Assembly: GCA_947455205.1 (NCBI GenBank) | Contig: CANGNF010000031.1 | Coordinates: 1-60,453 of the forward strand | DNA length: 60,453 nt | Direction of reading: 5' to 3' | Origin: Acetobacteraceae bacterium | GTDB lineage: Bacteria > Pseudomonadota > Alphaproteobacteria > Acetobacterales > Acetobacteraceae | Shown: one piece after another, positions 54,490 through 60,453 of the stretch | How positions within the stretch are numbered: position 1 is the stretch's first letter | Layout: every line of letters starts with the position of its first letter | Position numbers and translations under genes: made by a program | Notes under the pieces: generated by a model | Database searches by the model: none | Told to the model about the DNA's origin: nothing | Seen by the model: the letters and a program-made list of their open reading frames with translations, nothing else

Positions 54490-55424
54490 TCCGCGCGCTG
54501 GTCGCCCTGCTGCTGCTGGCCGTGGCCCCGGCGCAGGCGGCCTGGCCGGAGCGGCCGTTCCGGCTGATCGTCGGCTACGCGCCGGGCGGCTCCACCGACA
54601 TCATCGCCCGCACCGTGGCGGATGGCATCGGCCAGCGGCTGGGCCAGCAGGTGGTGGTGGAGAATCGCGGCGGCGCCGGCGGCGTGCCCGCCGCAGCCGT
54701 GGCGGTGCAGAACGAACCGGATGGCTACACCCTGGTGCTGCATACCCAAGGGCTGAACCAGGGCGCCGCCGTCGGCACCCGCATGCCCTTCCACCCCGTG
54801 GACTCCTGGGCGCCGATCGGCCTGGCCGCCACCGGCGCCAATGCGCTGATGATCCATCCCTCCATCCCCGTGCATTCGATGCGGGAGTTGCAGGCCTGGG
54901 TCCGCGCCTCCGGCCAGCCGCTGCGCTTCGGCACGCCGGGCATCGGGCTGTCCTCCGCCGTCTTCGCCCAGGGGATGGAGGTGGAGATGGAGGAAATCCG
55001 CTATCGGGGCACCTCCGCCGCGCTGGCGGACCTGCTGGCCGGGCGGGTGCATGCCTACACCATCGCCCTGGCGGGTGTGCTGCCCTACGTCCAGTCTGGC
55101 CAACTGCGCGCGTTGGCCATCGCCGGGCCGCGCCGCAGCCGGGCCATGCCGGAGCTGCCGACCACGGCGGAAGCCGGCTTCCCCAGCGTCATCATGGTCA
55201 GCTGGTTCGGCCTGGTCACGCTGGCCGGCACGCCGGAGGACCGCGTGACCGCCTTGTTCAACGCCCTGAACGCGACGCTGGCGGACCCCGTGGCGCGGGA
55301 GAAGCTGGAGGCGGCGGGGCTGGATGTTGACCCCAGCACCTCGCCAAGGCAGTTCGGCGCCATGTACCGCACCGACTACGACCGCTGGATGGACGTCTCC
55401 CGCCGCCAGGGCTGGACGCGATGA
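54486..55424 (+). CDS. Bug-type TTT substrate-binding receptor (second of three in tandem)
   Basis: Exported receptor of 312 residues; signal IRALVALLLLAVAPAQA, mature start WPERPFRLIVGYAPGGSTDI. Landmarks: VVENRGGAGGVPAAAVAV, IRYRGTSAALADLLAGRVHA, PTTAEAGFPSVIMVSWFG. The ATG overlaps the stop of the previous receptor (ATGA), and its stop overlaps the next one in the same way. The wording of the last third is close to that of the third copy, suggesting a duplication. Confidence 0.93.
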   Translation: MIRALVALLLLAVAPAQAAWPERPFRLIVGYAPGGSTDIIARTVADGIGQRLGQQVVVENRGGAGGVPAAAVAVQNEPDGYTLVLHTQGLNQGAAVGTRMPFHPVDSWAPIGLAATGANALMIHPSIPVHSMRELQAWVRASGQPLRFGTPGIGLSSAVFAQGMEVEMEEIRYRGTSAALADLLAGRVHAYTIALAGVLPYVQSGQLRALAIAGPRRSRAMPELPTTAEAGFPSVIMVSWFGLVTLAGTPEDRVTALFNALNATLADPVAREKLEAAGLDVDPSTSPRQFGAMYRTDYDRWMDVSRRQGWTR

Positions 55425-56377
55425 TCCGCCTTGTCCTAGCGCTGCTGCTGCTGGCCCTGCCGGCGCAGGCACAGTTTCCGGAAAAGCCGCTGCGCCTGGT
55501 GATCCCCTTCACCCCCGGCGGCACCAACGACATCATCGGCCGCCTGGTGACCGAGGGCATGGGCCGGCGGCTGGGCCAGAACTTCGTCATCGAAAACCGC
55601 GGCGGCGCCGGCGGCATGCTGGGCGCCGACATCGTCGCCAAGGCGGCGCCGGATGGCTACACCATCCTGCTCGGCGGCAGCGGCAGCCTGACCATTTCCA
55701 GCCTGGTGCACCGCCATGTGCCGTTCGACGTCGCCACCGCCTTCGCGCCCATCGGGCTGATGGCGGTGGGGCCGAACGTCATCGTCGTGCATCCCTCGGT
55801 GCCCGTGCATTCCCTGCGGGAGTTGCAGGCCTTCGCCCGCGCCGCCCGGCCACCGCTGAGCTATGCCAGCCCTGGCGTCGGCAGCACCGGCCATGCCGCG
55901 GGCGTGATGATCCTGCAGGCGCTGGGGGTGGAGATGGAGCACATCCCCTACCGTGGCACCGCGCCGGCGCTGACCGACGTGATGGCCGGGCGCATCCCGC
56001 TCTTCACCAACGCGCTGGCGCCGATGCAGCCCTATATCGAGGCTGGCCGCCTGCGCGCCCTGGCCATTGCCGGCACCCGCCGCAGCCCGGCCATGCCGGA
56101 TTTGCCAACCACGGCGGAGGCCGGCTTCCCGCAGATCCAGGCCGCGACCTGGTTCGGCCTGCTGGCCACCGGCGGCACGCCGGCCGACCGCGTGGCCCGG
56201 TTGCATGCGGCGCTGAACGCGACGCTGGCGGACCCGGAAGTGCGCCGGAAGCTGGAGGAAAGCGGCAGCGAGGTGGAGGCCAGCGACAGCCCGGCCGCCT
56301 TCTCCCGCTACTTCGCCGAGGACCGCGCGCGCTGGGCGGCGGTCATCGACAAGGCGGGCATGCGCGGCCAGGAATAG
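55421..56377 (+). CDS. Bug-type TTT substrate-binding receptor (third of three in tandem)
   Basis: Exported receptor of 318 residues; signal IRLVLALLLLALPAQAQ, mature start FPEKPLRLVIPFTPGGTNDI. Landmarks: VIENRGGAGGMLGADIVA, HIPYRGTAPALTDVMAGRIP, PTTAEAGFPQIQAATWFG. The phrase ALNATLADP is shared with the second copy. It ends seven bases before the convergent ssb stop. No TctA or TctB membrane gene follows. Confidence 0.93.
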   Translation: MIRLVLALLLLALPAQAQFPEKPLRLVIPFTPGGTNDIIGRLVTEGMGRRLGQNFVIENRGGAGGMLGADIVAKAAPDGYTILLGGSGSLTISSLVHRHVPFDVATAFAPIGLMAVGPNVIVVHPSVPVHSLRELQAFARAARPPLSYASPGVGSTGHAAGVMILQALGVEMEHIPYRGTAPALTDVMAGRIPLFTNALAPMQPYIEAGRLRALAIAGTRRSPAMPDLPTTAEAGFPQIQAATWFGLLATGGTPADRVARLHAALNATLADPEVRRKLEESGSEVEASDSPAAFSRYFAEDRARWAAVIDKAGMRGQE

Positions 56378-56384
56378 CCTGGCT

Positions 56385-56930
56385 TCAGAACGGGATATCG
56401 TCGTCCAGGTCGCCGCCGCCCTTCGGCGCGTCCCACTGGCCGCCGCCACGCTGGCCACCGCCGCCGGAGCGCGCCGCGCCGGACGCCGGGCGGGCGGCAC
56501 CGCCGCCGCCATAGCCGCCGCTGCGCTCCCCGCCACCGCCACCGCCGTAGCTGCGCTCGCCGCCCTCGTCGCCGCCGCCGGAGGCGCGGCCGCCGATCAG
56601 CGCCAACTCACCGCGGAACTGCCGCAGCACGATCTCGGTGCTGTACTTCTCGGCGCCGTCCTTGTCGGTCCACTTGCGGGTCTCGATCTGGCCTTCCAGA
56701 TAGACCTCGCTGCCCTTGCGCAGGTACTTCTCGGCAATCTCGCCCAACTTCTCGTTGAAGATCGCCACCGCGTGCCATTCGGTGCGCTCCTGCATCGCGC
56801 CCTCGCGGTCCTTGTAGCGTTCCGAGGTGGCGATGCGCAGGTTCACCACCTTGCCGCCATTCTGGAAGTTGCGGACCTCGGGGTCTTTCCCGAGGCGCCC
56901 GAGGATGATCGCCTTGTTGACGCCGGCCAT
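56385..56930 (-). CDS. ssb: Single-stranded DNA-binding protein
   Basis: Coats single-stranded DNA in replication and repair. The 181 residues have the OB fold (AGVNKAIILGRLGKDPEVR, TEWHAVAIFNEKLGEIAEKYLRKG, GQIETRKWTDKDG), a Gly/Ser/Arg-rich linker (GGGGGERSGGYGGGG) and the acidic tip DDDIPF that binds partner proteins. It diverges from uvrA across 179 bases containing a LexA box, so it may be SOS-induced. Adjacent divergent uvrA-ssb is a common proteobacterial arrangement. Confidence 0.96.
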   Translation of the reverse strand: MAGVNKAIILGRLGKDPEVRNFQNGGKVVNLRIATSERYKDREGAMQERTEWHAVAIFNEKLGEIAEKYLRKGSEVYLEGQIETRKWTDKDGAEKYSTEIVLRQFRGELALIGGRASGGGDEGGERSYGGGGGGERSGGYGGGGAARPASGAARSGGGGQRGGGQWDAPKGGGDLDDDIPF

Positions 56931-57054
56931 GTCCTTAAACCTTGTGACTTGCTGTTGGCATCCTAGCTAAGGGACGCCGTCGCTGACAGCCCTTCGCCCC
57001 AGGGGGACAGCCGTCACCCCTTCCCGAGGGGCCAATATGATGGCACAACCCAAA

Positions 57055-57069
57055 GAACACAATGCGAAC
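57055..57069. promoter_or_regulatory. LexA (SOS) box of the alphaproteobacterial type
   Basis: GAAC at 57055-57058, seven bases, GAAC at 57066-57069: an exact match to the direct-repeat LexA operator GAAC-N7-GAAC (GTTC-N7-GTTC on the other strand) known from alphaproteobacteria. It lies between divergent ssb and uvrA, 40 bases before the chosen uvrA start. An earlier uvrA ATG at 57062 would fall inside the box and is rejected. Confidence 0.75.
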
Positions 57070-57109
57070 TTCCGCGCCCTTTCCCTGGCGCCCCGGAGAG
57101 CCTTGCCCG

Positions 57110-59989
57110 ATGGCCGTTCCCCCCGCCGCTGGCCTTATCCGCATCCGCGGCGCCCGCACGCACAACCTGAAGAACATCGACCTGGACCTGCCGCGCGGCA
57201 CGCTGACGGTCATCACCGGCCTGTCCGGCTCCGGCAAGTCGTCGCTGGCCTTCGACACCATCTATGCCGAGGGCCAGCGCCGCTATGTCGAGTCGCTGAG
57301 CGCCTATGCCCGGCAGTTCCTGCAGCTGATGCAGAAGCCGGATGTGGACAGCATCGAGGGCCTGTCGCCGGCGATTTCCATCGAGCAGAAGACCACCAGC
57401 CACAACCCGCGCTCCACCGTCGGCACGGTCACCGAAATCCACGACTACATGCGGCTGCTATGGGCGCGGGTGGGCGTGCCGTACAGCCCCGCCACGGGCC
57501 TGCCGATCGAGGCGCAGACCGTCTCCCAGATGGTCGACCGCGTGATGGCGATGCCGGAGGGCACCCGGCTGCTGCTGCTGGCCCCCGTGGTGCGCGGCAA
57601 GAAGGGCGAGTACCGCAAGGAGCTGCTGGACTGGCAGCGCCGCGGCTTCGAGCGGGTGAAGGTGAACGGCACGCTGACGCTGATCAGCGAGGCACCGAAG
57701 CTGGACAAGAAGCTGAAGCACGACATCGAGATCGTGGTGGACCGCGTGGTGGTGCGTGACGGCATCGCCCCCCGCCTGGCGGACAGTTTTGAAAGCGCGC
57801 TCGGCCTGGCGGAAGGCATCGCCTACGCCGAGAACGCCGATACCGGCGAGCGCACCGTGTTCAGCGCCAAATTCGCCTGCCCGGTCAGCGGCTTCACCAT
57901 CGAGGAGATCGAGCCGCGGCTGTTCTCCTTCAACAGCCCGCAGGGCGCCTGCCCCACCTGCGACGGCCTCGGCACGCAAAGCTTCTTCGACCCCATGCTG
58001 GTGGTGCCGGACGAGATGCGGAGCCTGGCCGAAGGCGCCGTCGCGCCATGGTCGGGCGCGCAGTCGCCCTATTACGACCAGACGCTGGAAAGCCTGGCGC
58101 GGCACTTCAAGGTCAATACCAGCACCCCCTGGGGCGAGCTGACCAACATGGCCCGCCGCGCCATCCTGTACGGCACCGGCGAGGAAGTGGTGACACTGCG
58201 CTACAAGGACGGGCTGCGCAGCTACGACGTGAAGAAGCCATTCGAGGGCGTGCTGCCCAACCTGGAGCGCCGCTTCCGCGAGACCGACAACGCCTGGGCG
58301 CGGGAAGACCTTTCCCGCTACCAGGCCGAAAAGCCCTGCGACGCCTGCAAGGGCTTCCGCCTGAAGCCGGAATCGCTGAGCGTGAAGGTCGCCGGCAGCC
58401 ATATCGGCGAGGCTAGCAACCTTTCCATCCGCAAGTGCCGCGAGTGGTTTGCCGGCGTGATGCCGACGTTGACGCCGCAGCGCGCCGAGATCGCCCGTCG
58501 CATCCTGAAGGAGATCGAGGAGCGGCTGCAGTTCCTGGTGGATGTCGGCCTGGACTACCTCTCGCTCGGTCGGTCCTCGGCCACGCTGTCGGGCGGCGAG
58601 TCGCAGCGCATCCGGCTGGCGTCGCAGATCGGCAGCGGGCTCACCGGCGTGCTGTACGTGCTGGACGAACCCAGCATCGGCTTGCACCAGCGCGACAATG
58701 AACGGCTGCTGGTCACGCTGCGGCGGCTGCGGGACATCGGCAACACCGTGCTGGTGGTGGAGCACGACGAGGACGCCATCCGCAGCGCCGACCACCTGGT
58801 GGATATCGGCCCGGCGGCCGGTGCCGGCGGTGGCCGCGTCATCGCCCAGGGCACGCCGGCGGAAGTGGCCGCCAACCCGGCCAGCCTGACCGGGGACTAC
58901 CTGAGCGGCCGCCGCCGGATCGAAGTGCCAACCCAGCGCCGCAAGGTGGACCCCAAGCGCGCTATCCGCGTGGTGGGCGCCACCGGCAACAACCTGAAGA
59001 ATGTCAGCGCCAGCTTCCCGCTGGGCACCTTCACCTGCGTCACCGGCGTCTCCGGCGGCGGCAAGTCAACCCTGGTGATCGAGACGCTGTACAAGGCAAC
59101 GGCGCGCCGCCTGATGGGCGCCGGCACGGTGCCCTCGGCGCATGAGAAGATCGAGGGGCTGGATCAGCTCGACAAGATCATCGACATCGACCAGAGCCCG
59201 ATCGGCCGCACCCCGCGCAGTAACCCCGCCACCTATACCGGGCTCTTCGCGCCGATCCGCGACTGGTTCTCCGAGCTGCCGGATTCACGCGCCCGCGGCT
59301 ACAAGCCGGGCCGCTTCAGCTTCAACGTCAAGGGTGGCCGCTGCGAGGCCTGCCAGGGCGACGGCGTCATCAAGATCGAGATGCACTTCCTGCCGGACGT
59401 CTACGTCACCTGCGATTCCTGCAAGGGCAAGCGATACAACCGCGAGACGCTGGAAGTGAAGTTCCGCGGCAAGTCCATCTCCGACGTGCTGGAGATGACC
59501 GTGGAGGAAGGCGCCGAGTTCTTCTCCGCCGTGCCGAGCATCCACGAGAAGCTGAAGGTGCTGAAGGAAGTCGGCCTCGGCTACATCCACCTCGGCCAGC
59601 AGGCGACGACGCTCTCGGGCGGCGAGGCGCAGCGCATCAAGCTCTCCAAGGAACTCAGCCGCCGCGCCACCGGGCGGACCATCTACATCCTGGATGAGCC
59701 GACGACCGGCCTGCACTTCGAGGATGTGAAGAAGCTGCTGGCCGTGCTGCACCAGCTGGTGGAGACCGGCAACACGGTGGTCGTCATCGAGCACAACCTG
59801 GAGGTCATCAAGACCGCCGACTGGATCCTGGACCTGGGGCCGGAAGGCGGCGACGGCGGCGGCCGGATCGTCGCCGAGGGCACGCCGGAAGCCGTGGCAG
59901 CCAACCCGGAAAGCCATACCGGCCGCTTCCTGGCGCCGCTGCTGGGGGAAGCCCAGGCGGCGCCGGTGAAGAAGCGCAAGCGGGCCTGA
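57110..59989 (+). CDS. uvrA: UvrABC excinuclease subunit A
   Basis: DNA-damage recognition ATPase of nucleotide excision repair. The 959 residues contain two ABC modules: Walker [10 protein letters not shown] near the start and GVSGGGKST in the second half; signatures [12 protein letters not shown] and [11 protein letters not shown]; Walker [11 protein letters not shown] and [10 protein letters not shown]. The C-terminal zinc finger is intact (CEACQGDG and CDSCKGKRY). The first zinc module keeps CPTC, but its other half reads CPVSGF, with one Cys lost. ATG 57110 fits the family start ([14 protein letters not shown]). Probably LexA-controlled through the box just upstream. Confidence 0.96.
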   Translation: MAVPPAAGLIRIRGARTHNLKNIDLDLPRGTLTVITGLSGSGKSSLAFDTIYAEGQRRYVESLSAYARQFLQLMQKPDVDSIEGLSPAISIEQKTTSHNPRSTVGTVTEIHDYMRLLWARVGVPYSPATGLPIEAQTVSQMVDRVMAMPEGTRLLLLAPVVRGKKGEYRKELLDWQRRGFERVKVNGTLTLISEAPKLDKKLKHDIEIVVDRVVVRDGIAPRLADSFESALGLAEGIAYAENADTGERTVFSAKFACPVSGFTIEEIEPRLFSFNSPQGACPTCDGLGTQSFFDPMLVVPDEMRSLAEGAVAPWSGAQSPYYDQTLESLARHFKVNTSTPWGELTNMARRAILYGTGEEVVTLRYKDGLRSYDVKKPFEGVLPNLERRFRETDNAWAREDLSRYQAEKPCDACKGFRLKPESLSVKVAGSHIGEASNLSIRKCREWFAGVMPTLTPQRAEIARRILKEIEERLQFLVDVGLDYLSLGRSSATLSGGESQRIRLASQIGSGLTGVLYVLDEPSIGLHQRDNERLLVTLRRLRDIGNTVLVVEHDEDAIRSADHLVDIGPAAGAGGGRVIAQGTPAEVAANPASLTGDYLSGRRRIEVPTQRRKVDPKRAIRVVGATGNNLKNVSASFPLGTFTCVTGVSGGGKSTLVIETLYKATARRLMGAGTVPSAHEKIEGLDQLDKIIDIDQSPIGRTPRSNPATYTGLFAPIRDWFSELPDSRARGYKPGRFSFNVKGGRCEACQGDGVIKIEMHFLPDVYVTCDSCKGKRYNRETLEVKFRGKSISDVLEMTVEEGAEFFSAVPSIHEKLKVLKEVGLGYIHLGQQATTLSGGEAQRIKLSKELSRRATGRTIYILDEPTTGLHFEDVKKLLAVLHQLVETGNTVVVIEHNLEVIKTADWILDLGPEGGDGGGRIVAEGTPEAVAANPESHTGRFLAPLLGEAQAAPVKKRKRA

Positions 59990-60036
59990 CGCCTGATCGG
60001 CCAGGGAGCGTCCCCGAACAGGGTAGCCAGGCCTTG

Positions 60037-60056
60037 CGCGCCCAGCACGGGGCGCG
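60037..60056. terminator. Hairpin between uvrA and lipoprotein gene
   Basis: CGCGCCC at 60037-60043 pairs with GGGCGCG at 60050-60056 around a six-base loop, in the 79-base gap between convergent genes. No T-run follows. Confidence 0.45.
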
Positions 60057-60068
60057 GCACCAGCGGCA

Positions 60069-60287
60069 CTAATGCCGGCCGTGATGGCCCCAGCCGCCGC
60101 CACCACCACGGCCGCCATGGAAGCCGCCGCCATGCCACGCCTGGGTGTAGGCGCGCGGGGCATAGCCACCGCCGTAGCGGTAGCCGCCACCACCATAGCC
60201 GCCGCCATAGCTGACGCAGGCGGCCAGGCTGCCGGCCAGCAGCAGGCTGGCAAAGGCGCGGAACAGGCGGGGGAACAGGGCGGTCAT
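60069..60287 (-). CDS. Small glycine/histidine-rich predicted lipoprotein
   Basis: A 72-residue protein with signal FRAFASLLLAGSLAAC, in which SLAAC is a lipobox, so the Cys near residue 24 should be lipidated. The mature part is Gly/Tyr/His-rich (GGGYGGGGYRYGGGYA, then GGGWGHHGRH at the end). No enzymatic motif. The His/Gly tail could bind metal, but this is speculation. ATG 60287 has GAGG five bases upstream; an open frame further upstream is not used. Confidence 0.7.
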   Translation of the reverse strand: MTALFPRLFRAFASLLLAGSLAACVSYGGGYGGGGYRYGGGYAPRAYTQAWHGGGFHGGRGGGGGWGHHGRH

Positions 60288-60404
60288 GCTGACCTCGGGA
60301 AGCGGCCAGGGGCGGGATGCCGGATGGGCTTGCTTCACCGTGCAGCCTGCCCTTGCCGCATGGCCAATCCGCGCCGGCGGCAAGGTCAAATCAAGGCAGG
60401 CGGC

Positions 60405-60453
60405 TCAGACTCGCCCCAGCAGGCCCGCCGCCATCACCGCCAATCGGTCGCCC
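60405..60453 (-). CDS. C-terminal end of an unidentified gene, cut by the window edge
   Basis: Fifteen codons in frame to a TGA at 60405-60407 read GDRLAVMAAGLLGRV, with codon use like neighbouring genes. Too short to identify. It could also be chance open frame. The 117 bases between it and the lipoprotein start hold no other recognisable gene. Confidence 0.35.
   Translation of the reverse strand, partial: GDRLAVMAAGLLGRV

Noticed and set aside
57062..57109. Upstream uvrA start at ATG 57062
   Set aside because: It lies inside the LexA box, and the added residues have no similarity to UvrA; ATG 57110 fits the family start.

Overview
The window is about 60 kb of GC-rich, densely coding chromosomal DNA with no stretch over 300 bases free of genes. 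Gene order, protein sequences and the many Bug-type tripartite tricarboxylate transporter (TTT) receptors point to an alphaproteobacterium of the Rhodospirillales, most likely Acetobacteraceae (Roseomonas-like). This is inference from gene content; there is no rRNA in the window to test it. No tRNA, rRNA, CRISPR array, transposase or prophage gene was seen.

Layout. (1) 1-5917, plus strand: the housekeeping run dacA (partial), tmk, holB, metG, tatD and a PhnP-like metallo-hydrolase, mostly with overlapping start and stop codons. (2) 5940-9452: a membrane adenylate cyclase with a quinol-type six-helix anchor and a [2Fe-2S] domain, a proline-rich membrane protein and mazG. Between the first two lies an AT-rich 28-bp sequence that closely resembles a XerC/XerD dif site, set symmetrically inside a 10-bp inverted repeat. 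(3) 9481-23003, minus strand: pirin, SRPBCC protein, then the long cluster dusB-ntrB-ntrC-ntrY-ntrX-dat-HAD-hfq-hflX-inositol monophosphatase, read right to left. The bifunctional isoprenoid gene ispDF diverges from dusB. (4) 24397-30987: a thiolase, a histidine kinase, an OmpR-type regulator, a degenerate receiver protein and a GH8 glycanase. The two regulator genes diverge from a 250-bp region in which both leaders carry the same element. (5) 31149-56377: a catabolic region with seven Bug receptors but no TctA/TctB membrane subunits. The receptors are interspersed with CoA-dependent enzymes (carboxyltransferase, enoyl-CoA hydratases, thiolase plus DUF35 partner, fused CaiB/BaiF CoA-transferase), hydantoinase A/B, an amidohydrolase, formaldehyde-type alcohol dehydrogenase and an FHA-SpoIIE phosphatase. 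An orphan CheZ sits here too. (6) 56385-60453: ssb and uvrA diverge around a LexA box of the alphaproteobacterial GAAC-N7-GAAC type, followed by a small lipoprotein and the end of an unidentified gene.

How it works together. Left of the dif-like site most genes run rightward, and for about 14 kb to its right nearly all run leftward, as expected if two replication forks meet there. The ntr cluster links nitrogen sensing with RNA-level control (Hfq, HflX, DusB). The right half looks like a scavenging island: periplasmic receptors capture organic acids or amides, and the adjoining hydrolases and CoA enzymes feed them into central metabolism. The least expected observations are the dif-like site beside the redox-type cyclase, the mirrored leader elements of the two regulators, the LexA box, a probable non-standard hflX start, and several enzymes that lack their usual catalytic residues.
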